The translations under genes and the position numbers were made by a program. A DNA stretch of 41,043 nucleotides from Actinomycetota bacterium (GTDB taxonomy: Bacteria; Actinomycetota; Acidimicrobiia; IMCC26256; PALSA-610). This document shows, in pieces, positions 33,683-41,043 of this stretch (positions are counted from its first letter, which is position 1; each line of letters starts with the position of its first letter). The DNA lies in assembly GCA_003134555.1 (NCBI GenBank), contig PLBO01000057.1, positions 1 through 41,043 of the forward strand, written 5' to 3'. Below the pieces are notes generated by a model, which saw only the letters and a program-made list of their open reading frames with translations, was not told where the DNA came from and made no database searches.

Positions 33683-34591
33683 TCACATCTGCTCGAGGGC
33701 GTGGATGCGGTCGTCGATCGGCGGATGCGTGTCGAACAGGTGGTTCCACTTGGTGGCGCCGCGGTTCGACTCCTTGTCGAGCGGCTCCTCGATCCACAGG
33801 TGCGCCGTGGCCTTCGACGCGAAATGGGTCGACGTGTGGTCGTCCTTCAACTTCTCGAGCGCGGAGATCAGACCGGGTGGGTAACGAGTGAGCTGCACAC
33901 CCGAGGCGTCGGCGAGATACTCGCGCTTGCGGCTGACTGCCATCTGCATGAGCGCGGCGATGATCGGGGCGAAGATCAGCAGTACGAAACCGAGGATCGC
34001 GAACACGATCCCCAACGGGTTGTTGTTGCTCTCGTTGTCGCGACCGCCGCGGCCCCCGGTCCAGAACATGATGCGCAGGAAGAAATCGGAGAGCAGCGCG
34101 ATGATCCCGACCATCGTGACTGCGAGCGTCATCACGAGCACGTCGTAGTTGCGAATGTGGCTGAGCTCGTGGGCGAGCACACCCTCGAGCTCGACGCGAT
34201 TCATCTTCTCGAGGAGGCCCGTCGTCACCGCGATGGCCGCGTGCTTGGGATTGCGGCCGGTAGAGAAGGCGTTGGGTGCCGAGTCGTCGACGATGTACAA
34301 CCGTGGCTTCGGGAGGCCGCTCGCGATGCAGAGACCCTCGACCAGGTTGTGGTAGCGCGCATATTCCACCGGATCGGCCGGCTGCGCGTGGGCCATCCTC
34401 AGCGCGACCTTGTCGCTGTTGAAATAGGAGACGAACGACGACACTGTGACGATGACGGCGACGATCACGATGCCGACGACGCCGCCGCGCAGGAAGTAGT
34501 CGACCGCGACGCCGACTGCGGACAACAACAATACGAACAAGAAGATGAGCAGGACAGTCTTGCGCTTGTTCGCAGAAATCTGTTCGTACAC
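33683..34591 (-). CDS. htpX: HtpX-type membrane zinc metalloprotease
   Basis: This 302-residue M48 protease has two N-terminal membrane helices and two further ones after the active site. The zinc motif HELSH is preceded by LEGVLA, and the third ligand Glu lies in KREYLADASGVQL. SAPNAFSTGRNP is the family substrate-side motif, and FDTHPPIDDRI is at the C-terminus. It degrades misfolded membrane proteins. GTG 34591 is preferred over the TTG one codon upstream because GAGG is 6 bases before it. LemA is encoded directly upstream, a very common pairing. Confidence 0.95.
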   Translation of the reverse strand: MYEQISANKRKTVLLIFLFVLLLSAVGVAVDYFLRGGVVGIVIVAVIVTVSSFVSYFNSDKVALRMAHAQPADPVEYARYHNLVEGLCIASGLPKPRLYIVDDSAPNAFSTGRNPKHAAIAVTTGLLEKMNRVELEGVLAHELSHIRNYDVLVMTLAVTMVGIIALLSDFFLRIMFWTGGRGGRDNESNNNPLGIVFAILGFVLLIFAPIIAALMQMAVSRKREYLADASGVQLTRYPPGLISALEKLKDDHTSTHFASKATAHLWIEEPLDKESNRGATKWNHLFDTHPPIDDRIHALEQM

Positions 34592-34645
34592 CAACAGCCT
34601 CGAGACGACGGTGCCAAGGCGGGATGCCTCAGCGCGAACGCAGGA

Positions 34646-35203
34646 TCAGAACTGGACCTTCGGCACCTCGGTCGAACCCTGCTCGGCCTCGAAGAACTCA
34701 CGCTTGGAGAAGTTGAACATTCCCGCGACGATCACGGTGGGGAACGTCTGGATCTTCGTGTTGTACTTCTGCACGCTGTCGTTGTAGAACTGCCGCGCGT
34801 ACGCGATCCGGTCCTCGGTCGACGTCAGCTCCTCTTGCAGGCTCAAGAAGTTCTGATTGGCCTTGAGGTCGGGGTAGCTCTCGGACAGCGCGAACAACTG
34901 GCGCAACGCGCCGCTCAGCACGTTCTCGGCCTGCGCCTGTTGCGCAGGACCGGCCTGCTGCGCCTGTACCGCGTTGGTGCGCGCCGCGGTGACGGCTTCC
35001 AGCGTTTGGCGCTCGTGCGCGGCGTAGCCCTTCACGGTCTCGAGCAGGTTCGGGATGAGGTCGTGACGGCGCTGCAGCTGCACGCTGATCTGCGACCACG
35101 CGGAATCGACCCGGTTGCGGAGCCGGACCGCGCCGTTGAAGGCGAAGACGAAGAACAAGATCGCCAGAACGATGACGACGAGGATGACGATGATAAGGGC
35201 CAC
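34646..35203 (-). CDS. lemA: LemA family protein
   Basis: This 185-residue protein has one N-terminal membrane helix (ALIIVILVVIVLAILFFVF) followed by the helical LemA domain: VRLRNRVDSAWSQISVQLQRRHDLIPNL (in part), VKGYAAHERQTL, RQFYNDSVQKYNTKIQ and FPTVIVAG. The function is not settled; it is often coded with HtpX and thought to act at the membrane with it. GTG 35203 is chosen because GGGAGG lies 6 bases upstream, rather than the TTG at 35218. Confidence 0.95.
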   Translation of the reverse strand: MALIIVILVVIVLAILFFVFAFNGAVRLRNRVDSAWSQISVQLQRRHDLIPNLLETVKGYAAHERQTLEAVTAARTNAVQAQQAGPAQQAQAENVLSGALRQLFALSESYPDLKANQNFLSLQEELTSTEDRIAYARQFYNDSVQKYNTKIQTFPTVIVAGMFNFSKREFFEAEQGSTEVPKVQF

Positions 35204-35230
35204 CGGGAAACCTCCCAAAGGGGTAGGTCG

Positions 35231-36199
35231 TCATTCTACGGAGCGGCCCACCGTGATTCCGTCACCGAGCGCGGCCTGCAAGCGCTGCATTCCTCCGGCG
35301 ATCGCCTCCAACAGCCGGTGGTGCAGGGCCGCCGACGCGCTCGCGACCACGGCGATCCCGTAGCCGTCGCCGGAACCGACGGCAGGGTGGTCGGCGATGG
35401 ACGTGCCGTCGGGCCGCGTGACCACTCCGCCCGCCTCCTCGACGATCAGGGCGGCGGCCGCGACGTCGTAGGGAAAGTTCGTGCATACCGCGCCGCTGCC
35501 GACCTGCCGGAACGCGGCCTCGAGCGAGGGCTGGACGTCGACGACGTAGCGCCCGACGTCGACGTAGGCGTCGAGCTGCCCGGTGACGATCCGAGTCATG
35601 TTGAAGGTCGCCGAACCGAGGTCGAAGTAGCTGCCGCGCATCCCCGAGCCGTCGATGAGCTGTTCCAGCACGATCGTCATCGGCATGGCGGGGCGCCCGC
35701 GCAGGCCCGCCGTCCAGAACAGCGCGCCGAGATCGGTGTTCGTCGACAAGCGCACGGGCTGCTCGGCCTGCACGCCGCCGCCGCGCCGCGCGATGAAGCG
35801 GTGCCCCGACTTGATCTCGTGCACGATGCCCAGCTGCACCTCCCCCAGCGTCGCGTCGGGCGAAGGCGGTACCGCGGCGACCGAGACGCAGCACGACTCG
35901 AGTCCCGCCGCGGCCGGCCGCGTTCCGTCGATCGGGTCGACGACGAGGATCGAGCGCGGGCGTCCGATCTCGACGTAGCCGCGGTCCTCCGAATAGAACG
36001 CGATGTTTCCGGCCTCGATGCAAGCCGCCTCGACCACCTGCTCGGCGATCTCGTCGATCGCCATGGTGACGTCGCCCCCCGGCGCGACTCCTACCCCCTT
36101 ACGCGCGCCCGGAGCCCCGAGCGAGGGCGCTACCGCGTCGCGCACGCGTTGCGCGAGATCGATCGCGAAACGATCGACGACGGGATCGAGGTCGTCCAT
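35231..36199 (-). CDS. Inositol monophosphatase family protein
   Basis: This 322-residue metal-dependent phosphatase of the IMPase/FBPase fold has the metal motifs FYSEDRGYVE (Glu-Asp), VVDPIDGTRPAAAG (DPIDGT) and YDVAAAALIVEEAGG near the C-terminus, where the usual W-D-x-A is YDVA. It is longer than ordinary IMPases (about 260). The place next to pimA and pgsA suggests it makes inositol for phosphatidylinositol, but a fructose-bisphosphatase or CysQ-like role cannot be ruled out. The ATG is 14 bases from the pimA stop. Confidence 0.87.
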   Translation of the reverse strand: MDDLDPVVDRFAIDLAQRVRDAVAPSLGAPGARKGVGVAPGGDVTMAIDEIAEQVVEAACIEAGNIAFYSEDRGYVEIGRPRSILVVDPIDGTRPAAAGLESCCVSVAAVPPSPDATLGEVQLGIVHEIKSGHRFIARRGGGVQAEQPVRLSTNTDLGALFWTAGLRGRPAMPMTIVLEQLIDGSGMRGSYFDLGSATFNMTRIVTGQLDAYVDVGRYVVDVQPSLEAAFRQVGSGAVCTNFPYDVAAAALIVEEAGGVVTRPDGTSIADHPAVGSGDGYGIAVVASASAALHHRLLEAIAGGMQRLQAALGDGITVGRSVE

Positions 36200-36213
36200 G
36201 CCGGCCGGGATTC

Positions 36214-37287
36214 CTACCCGGCCGGTACGAGCGCGCGGGCGTAGAGCTCGAGGTAGCGCTCGGCCAGGCGACGCATCGAGAACTCCTCGGCCCGGTCGCG
36301 CCCGGACGCGACGAGTCGCGCGCGCAGGGCCGGCTCGTCGAGCAGCCGGCGCAGCGCATTTCGCAGCGCGGTGACATCGCCCGGCGGCACGAGCAACGCA
36401 TCCTGTCCCGCTCGCGCCACGTTTTGATAGCCCTCGATCGCGGACGCGACGATCGGCGCGCCCGCGGCCATGGCCTCGAGCAGTACGACACCGAACGACT
36501 CACCCCGCAACGACGGCGCGCAAAATGCCGTGGCCCCTCGTAACAACTCGTTGCGCGACGCGTCGGTAACGGTGCCGAACCATTCGACGCCGGCGACGGC
36601 GCGGCGTCGCAGCTCCTCGGTTTGCGGCCCGACCCCGACGATCTGGAGCCGCGCGTCGCGATCGATCCCCGCCCACGCGTCGAGCAGTACCTCGAGTCCC
36701 TTGCGCGGTTCGTGGCGGCCGATGAACAACACCGTCGGTCGCGGCGCCGGAGCGGGCGCGGCCGACGCGATGGGCTCGATCTCGATCCCGTTCCAGAGCA
36801 CCGTGTACTCGGCGCCCGACCAGTTGCCCTCGGCGGTCTCGCGTGCCAATTCCGACACCGCGACCCGATACGTGAGCCGCATCATCAGCGAGCGCAGCGC
36901 GGGGCGCAGCCATTGGTAAGGCACCTCGCCCGCGGCGTGAAACGTCCCGACCATCGGGCCGTTGAAGCCGATCAACGCGCTGACGGTAGGGCCCGGCACG
37001 ATGGGCTCGTGCAGGTGCACCACGTCGGGCTCGAGGGTTCGCAACGCCTCCGCGGTGCGGCGCGCCGTCGGCCGACCGGGCGAGATCGGCGCGACCGATC
37101 CGTTCGACTCCCACTCGACCGTCGGCCCGACGCTCACGATCGTGGGATCGGGCGGCGGTCCGTCGCAGGGCGCCACGATCCGCACGTCGATGTCGAGTTG
37201 GCGCAGCTCGCGTGCAAGCCCGAGCACCTGACCCTGCACGCCGCCGGGGCGCGACATCGAGTAAGGACAGATCATCGCGACTTTCAT
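36214..37287 (-). CDS. pimA: PimA-like phosphatidylinositol alpha-mannosyltransferase
   Basis: This 357-residue GT4 glycosyltransferase opens with MKVAMICPYSMSRPGGVQGQVLGLA (in part), the acceptor- and GDP-site start of PimA. It has PDVVHLHEPIVPG and GTFHAAGE, and the donor-site sequence VLFIGRHEPRKGLEVLLDA and PSLRGESFGVVLLEAMAAG with the Glu-x7-Glu motif. PimA adds the first mannose to phosphatidylinositol. Placement after an acyltransferase and pgsA supports the assignment. Related GT4 enzymes could share part of these motifs. Confidence 0.93.
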   Translation of the reverse strand: MKVAMICPYSMSRPGGVQGQVLGLARELRQLDIDVRIVAPCDGPPPDPTIVSVGPTVEWESNGSVAPISPGRPTARRTAEALRTLEPDVVHLHEPIVPGPTVSALIGFNGPMVGTFHAAGEVPYQWLRPALRSLMMRLTYRVAVSELARETAEGNWSGAEYTVLWNGIEIEPIASAAPAPAPRPTVLFIGRHEPRKGLEVLLDAWAGIDRDARLQIVGVGPQTEELRRRAVAGVEWFGTVTDASRNELLRGATAFCAPSLRGESFGVVLLEAMAAGAPIVASAIEGYQNVARAGQDALLVPPGDVTALRNALRRLLDEPALRARLVASGRDRAEEFSMRRLAERYLELYARALVPAG

Positions 37288-37350
37288 CGCGGGCCGTTCA
37301 CCGGGGACTGTTCTTCATGGGCGCCGCGCGTCATCAGGCGGAAGGCTTCC

Positions 37351-38220
37351 CTATTCACGGTCGCTGGGCCAGTTCGGCTGCAACAAATGCCATTGCTCGG
37401 GCGCAGCCCGGATCAGGATCTCGAACTCGCGGGCGAGGCACTGCGTGATGCGCGCGATGTCGTCGCGTAGACGACCCGTGCGCGAGGTCTCGATCGGCGG
37501 CCGGACGACTCCGCGGTGGCCGCGCCCGGACTCGAAGTAGACCGCGACCGGCAGGAGCGCGGCACCCGTGCGCAGTGCAAGCGTCGCCGGTCCGGCCGGA
37601 AGAGTCGTGCGCTCACCGAAGAAGTCGACCTCGACGCCGTCGCCGGTGAGGTCGCGGTCGCTCAGCAGGCACACGATGCGGTTGTCGCGCAACGCCCGCA
37701 GCACGATGCCGGACACCTCCGGACCGATCGGCACCACCTCGAGCCCGAACGCTTCCCGCTGGCGGGCGAACCACTCCAACAGCTCGGGCGGTTGGAGCGG
37801 CTCGACGACCGCGAGCATGTGGTGGCCCTGCGCGGCCATCCAGGCCGCCGCCCACTCCCAGCCGCCGAGATGCGGCAACGCGAGGATCACTCCCTTGCCG
37901 GCCGCGAGCGCGCCGGTCACGTACTCGTAGCCCTCGATGGTGAAGTTCGGGAGCACCGCGCCGTGCCGGACCTCGCCCGGCAGCCGGAAGATCTCCAGCC
38001 AGTAGCGCCCGTACCACTCGAACACCTGGTCGACTGCCCGGCGATCGGCGCGCCCGGTGACCCGGCGCTGATGTCGCGCCGACATACGTCGGTTCGCCAC
38101 CTGCGGCCAGCTGCCGACCCGACCCGCGAACCGGCTGAGGCCGGGAACGAGTGGCGACGGGATCAGCTGCGCGGTGCGCGCCGCGACTCGATACGCGTAC
38201 GTCGTGAATTGCCCTCGCAC
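37351..38220 (-). CDS. LpxL/HtrB-like acyltransferase, probable PIM acyltransferase PatA
   Basis: This protein of about 289 residues belongs to the lysophospholipid/lipid A acyltransferase family. The catalytic His motif is HLGGWEWAAAW, the downstream acceptor motif is LLSDRDL, and FFGERTTLPAGPATLAL matches the family. In mycobacteria the gene in this exact spot between pgsA and pimA (Rv2611c) acylates PIM mannose, so the same role is likely. Starts at GTG 38220 or 38229 are equally possible; pgsA ends at 38238. It is Arg-rich at the N-terminus, as expected for a membrane-bound peripheral enzyme. Confidence 0.9.
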   Translation of the reverse strand: MRGQFTTYAYRVAARTAQLIPSPLVPGLSRFAGRVGSWPQVANRRMSARHQRRVTGRADRRAVDQVFEWYGRYWLEIFRLPGEVRHGAVLPNFTIEGYEYVTGALAAGKGVILALPHLGGWEWAAAWMAAQGHHMLAVVEPLQPPELLEWFARQREAFGLEVVPIGPEVSGIVLRALRDNRIVCLLSDRDLTGDGVEVDFFGERTTLPAGPATLALRTGAALLPVAVYFESGRGHRGVVRPPIETSRTGRLRDDIARITQCLAREFEILIRAAPEQWHLLQPNWPSDRE

Positions 38221-38237
38221 TCCCGGCACGAGACGCG

Positions 38238-38951
38238 CTACGGCCGCGCGCCGCGCCGTTCGGAGCGGGGGCGGGAACGCGGGCGCTGACCTTCGACCCG
38301 GCGAGCCATCCACCACGACCGCAGTGGCGTCGGCGGACGCTCGACGCCCCGGAGACGAGGCGGCGTCGTTTGCGGCGGACGCGCGGCGAGGCGATAGACG
38401 TGCACGAACCGCTGGATTGCCGTGAATCCGGTGAGCGCGAGCATCAGCCACAGCATCGGGACCAGAACCGGGAACGCCAACGCGATACCGAGCAGCACGA
38501 AGCGCTCCGCGCGCTCCATGAGACCGCCGCGGGCGTCGAGCCCCAACGACTCCGCCCGGGCCCGCTCGTAGGAGATCAACATCGAGCACGCGGCGACCGC
38601 GAACGCGAGGATCGGGAGGTACGACGAGCGCGCCGCGAGATGCCACGCGACGCCGCCGAAGAGCAACGCATCGGAGGCGCGGTCGCTCACAGAGTCGAAG
38701 AATGCGCCCCGGGGACTCGCTTGGCCGCTCCCGCGGGCGATCGAACCGTCGAGGAGATCGCTCACCCCGGCCACGATCAAGGCGACGAGCGCCCAGATGA
38801 AGTGGCCCGAAGCGATCAGCACCGCAGTCGCCACGGAGCACGCGAGACCGAAGACCGTCAGCGCGTCGGCGGTGATGCCGAGGCGGCGCAGCCGGTCGCC
38901 GATCGGGCCGAGGCCCTGCTCGACGCCCTTGCGCCAGCGCCGGTCGAGCAT
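38238..38951 (-). CDS. pgsA: CDP-alcohol phosphatidyltransferase, probable PI-phosphate synthase
   Basis: This 237-residue membrane enzyme has the full CDP-alcohol motif D-x2-D-G-x2-A-R-x8-G-x3-D-x3-D, read as SDLLDGSIARGSGQASPRGAFFDSVSD (in part). Several membrane helices follow (FIWALVALIVAGV; LPILAFAVAACSMLISY; ALAFPVLVPMLWLMLAL) and the tail is basic. In actinobacteria this gene, next to patA and pimA, joins inositol phosphate to CDP-diacylglycerol. ATG 38951 has GAGGAG 6 bases upstream. It is the first gene of the minus-strand PIM set. Confidence 0.93.
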   Translation of the reverse strand: MLDRRWRKGVEQGLGPIGDRLRRLGITADALTVFGLACSVATAVLIASGHFIWALVALIVAGVSDLLDGSIARGSGQASPRGAFFDSVSDRASDALLFGGVAWHLAARSSYLPILAFAVAACSMLISYERARAESLGLDARGGLMERAERFVLLGIALAFPVLVPMLWLMLALTGFTAIQRFVHVYRLAARPPQTTPPRLRGVERPPTPLRSWWMARRVEGQRPRSRPRSERRGARP

Positions 38952-39129
38952 GCGGTGCTCCTCAGGTGTTACTTCCGAGCCTGGCTTGTGAGAGTGTCGC
39001 GCGCTCGCGTTCGCGAGCAGTCCGACCACGGTACCAAACCGCCCGCCCGTTCCCAGGCCTCCTCCTGGTGGTTCCCCGATCCGCGTTCGTAGAATCGACT
39101 CACAACGGAGCCCACCCGGGGGGTCATCG
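38952..39129. promoter_or_regulatory. Divergent promoter region between pgsA and the EF-G2-like gene
   Basis: This 178-bp gap is the only divergent intergenic region. A TAGAAT (39090-39095), 40 bases before the plus-strand start, is a possible -10, but no good -35 is visible. A perfect 7-bp inverted repeat (39003-39009 with 39012-39018, two bases between) could be an operator. No ORF or RNA gene was found. Confidence 0.4.
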
Positions 39130-41043
39130 GTGAAGACGTTTCCGACCGCGAAGATCCGCAACGTCGCACTCGTCGGGCATGGCGGCGCCGGCAAGACCTC
39201 GCTGGCCGAGGCCCTCCTGTTCAATGCGGGTGCGATCGTCCGCCTCGGCCGGGTCGAGGACGGCTCGACCGTGTGCGACTTCGACCCCGAGGAACAGCGC
39301 CGCACCATCTCGGTGTCGCTGGCGCTGGCACCCTTCGAGCTCGAAGACTGCAAGGTGAACGTCCTCGACGCTCCGGGCTACGCCGACTTCGTCGGCGACG
39401 TCGCCGCCGCGATCCAGGCCGCCGACCTCGCACTGTTCGTCGTGTCGGCCGTCGAGGGCGTCGAGGTCCAGACGGAGATCGCGTGGAAGCTCGCCGAACA
39501 GCGCGGTCTGCCGCGCGCGATCTTCGTGAACAAGCTCGACCGCGAGCGCGCGTCGTTCTCGCGCACGCTCGATCAGCTCAAGGCGAAGTTCGGCGCGGGC
39601 GTCGCGCCTCTGCAGTTGCCGATCGGCGAGGAAGCGAGCCTGACGGGCGTGATCGATCTGTTGAACGACGTCGCCGTCACCTATTCGGACGGCGCGCCGA
39701 AGGGGGTCGAGGGCGCGGTGCCCGACGAGATGGAGACCGAGGAGCACGTGGTACACGACGCCCTCGTCGAGGGCATCGTCGTCGGCGACGACGACCTCAT
39801 GGAGCGCTACCTCAACGACGAGCAGATCGGCACGTCCGAGCTTGCGCGCGCGCTCGCCGCGGGCGTCGCGTCGGCAAACGTGTTCCCGGTGTTGTGTGGC
39901 AGCGCGACGAAGCTTGTGGGCATCGACCGGCTGGCGAAATTCCTGGTGGAGGAAGCACCCGCACCCGCGCTCGACGGTGGGCAACCGGGCGCTTTGGTGT
40001 TCAAGACGATCGTCGACCCCTACGTCGGTCACGTAAACCTGTTCAAGGTGCTCCAAGGCACGGTCAAGCACGACGTCGTGCTCACGAACGCACGCTCGAA
40101 GGCCGACGAGCGCATGCACCAACTCTTCTCGATGCGCGGCAAGGAACAAGACGCCGTCGACGAGGTCGCGGCGGGCGACATCGCGGCCGTCGCCAAGCTC
40201 GCGCACACGGCCACCGGCGACGTGCTCACGGCCAAGGGTTCGGAGATGGTGCTCGTCGATCTGCTCCCGGCGCCCGAACCCCTGCTCGCGGTCGCGATCC
40301 GCGCCAAGAGCAAGGGCGACGAGGACAAGCTCGCGAACGCGCTGCACCGTCTTCAAGAAGAAGACCCGGTCCTGCGCATCGAACGCAACGCCGAGACCCA
40401 TCAGACCGTGCTGCGCGGCATGGGAGAGACGCACCTGTCGATCGCGACCGAGAAGCTCGCACGCAAGTTCGGCGTCGAGGTCGAGACCGACGCCGTGCAC
40501 GTCGCCTACCGCGAGACCGTCAACGGAACCGCGGAGGCGGAGGGCCGGCTCAAGAAGCAGAGCGGCGGGCACGGCCAGTTCGCGGTCGCGTGGTTGCGGG
40601 TCGAGCCGAAGGAGCGCAGCTCGGGCAACGAGTTCGTGGACGCGATCGTCGGCGGCGCGATCCCGAGGAACTTCATCCCCGCCGTCGAGAAGGGCGTGGT
40701 CGACACCGAGGAGCACGGGGGCGCGCTCGGCTTCCCCATCGTCGACGTGAAGGTCACGTGTTTCGAGGGGAAGCACCACCCGGTCGACAGCTCCGAGATG
40801 GCGTTCAAGACCGCGGCCGCGATGGGACTCCGCGACGCGCTCGCGAAGGCCGGCCCGGTTCTGCTCGAGCCGGTGAGCGAGCTCGTCATCGTGGTGCCGG
40901 AGGTGAGCCAGGGCGACATCATGGGCGACCTGAACGGCAAGCGCGGCCGGATCCAGGGCTCGGCGTCACTCGGCGCCGGCGAGGTCGAGATCACCGCGCA
41001 CGTGCCGACGTCCGAGGTGCTGCGCTACGCGATCGACCTGCGC
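39130..41043 (+). CDS. EF-G2-like translation-factor GTPase (3' end outside window)
   Basis: This is an open frame of 638 codons running off the window. It codes for an elongation factor G paralog. The GTPase domain has a G1 loop GHGGAGKTS (EF-G has AHIDAGKTT), a G3 motif DAPGYADF and G4 NKLD. Domain II follows, and the domain III-V sequence is clear (ESVNG-like RETVNGTAEAEG, HGQFAVAWLRVEP, DIMGDLNGKRGRIQG). The Tyr in place of the catalytic His of DTPGH and the altered G1 loop place it with EF-G2-type proteins, whose role is unclear, rather than the canonical FusA. The GTG start is preceded by GGGGGG 6 bases upstream. It is the only plus-strand gene. Confidence 0.93.
   Translation, partial: MKTFPTAKIRNVALVGHGGAGKTSLAEALLFNAGAIVRLGRVEDGSTVCDFDPEEQRRTISVSLALAPFELEDCKVNVLDAPGYADFVGDVAAAIQAADLALFVVSAVEGVEVQTEIAWKLAEQRGLPRAIFVNKLDRERASFSRTLDQLKAKFGAGVAPLQLPIGEEASLTGVIDLLNDVAVTYSDGAPKGVEGAVPDEMETEEHVVHDALVEGIVVGDDDLMERYLNDEQIGTSELARALAAGVASANVFPVLCGSATKLVGIDRLAKFLVEEAPAPALDGGQPGALVFKTIVDPYVGHVNLFKVLQGTVKHDVVLTNARSKADERMHQLFSMRGKEQDAVDEVAAGDIAAVAKLAHTATGDVLTAKGSEMVLVDLLPAPEPLLAVAIRAKSKGDEDKLANALHRLQEEDPVLRIERNAETHQTVLRGMGETHLSIATEKLARKFGVEVETDAVHVAYRETVNGTAEAEGRLKKQSGGHGQFAVAWLRVEPKERSSGNEFVDAIVGGAIPRNFIPAVEKGVVDTEEHGGALGFPIVDVKVTCFEGKHHPVDSSEMAFKTAAAMGLRDALAKAGPVLLEPVSELVIVVPEVSQGDIMGDLNGKRGRIQGSASLGAGEVEITAHVPTSEVLRYAIDLR

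Noticed and set aside
39124-40779. Minus-strand 551-codon ORF opposite the EF-G2-like gene
   Set aside because: The plus frame has clear GTPase and EF-G motifs over its whole length; the opposite frame shows only low-complexity charged sequence.

Overview
This 41 kb window is high-GC chromosomal DNA from an actinobacterium (Actinomycetota). A deep-branching class such as Acidimicrobiia or Thermoleophilia is likely, but that placement is inference. The support is gene content and order. The minus-strand series pgsA, acyltransferase, pimA, pdxS, pdxT, yebC, ruvCAB, yajC-secD-secF, apt, rel, hisS, aspS, rarA, alaS, ruvX, mltG, aroE follows the order I know from the Mycobacterium tuberculosis chromosome. 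A phosphatidylinositol-mannoside cassette is also characteristic of Actinomycetota. GTG starts and 1- to 4-base stop/start overlaps are frequent. All genes lie on the minus strand except the last, an EF-G-like GTPase on the plus strand that runs off the right edge. No tRNA, rRNA, CRISPR array or insertion-sequence transposase was seen, and no gene-free stretch exceeds 300 bases.

Positions 1-6630 hold a type IVa pilus locus: two tandem, almost identical prepilin genes, pilC, a long pilT with an extra N-terminal domain, pilB, and a DUF4388/PATAN protein that may act on the motor. Positions 6690-13541 hold aroE, mltG, ruvX, alaS, two small membrane proteins and rarA.

Positions 13567-14743 are the most unusual part. 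A single gene for an AbiEi-type helix-turn-helix protein joined to a DUF559 endonuclease-like domain is bracketed by two pairs of 23-bp hairpin units. The pairs are in opposite orientation, each has exactly 44 bp between unit starts, and the arms show compensatory changes. The whole looks like a compact one-gene mobile element placed between aspS and rarA, and it may be an undescribed type.

Positions 14747-24941 carry aspS, hisS, rel, apt and the Sec accessory genes secF, secD and yajC (SecD has a Thr-rich minisatellite insert), then a crotonase-family gene. Positions 24954-27069 are ruvB, ruvA and ruvC. Positions 27128-29725 are a molybdenum hydroxylase accessory operon (coxS, coxM, a MobA/MocA-like nucleotidyltransferase, coxG) without the catalytic large subunit. 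Positions 29865-35203 are bcp, yebC, pdxT, pdxS, a DUF3048 lipoprotein, htpX and lemA. Positions 35231-38951 are an inositol-phosphatase family gene plus the PIM pathway genes pimA, a lipid A-type acyltransferase and pgsA. The divergent EF-G2-like gene starts at 39130.
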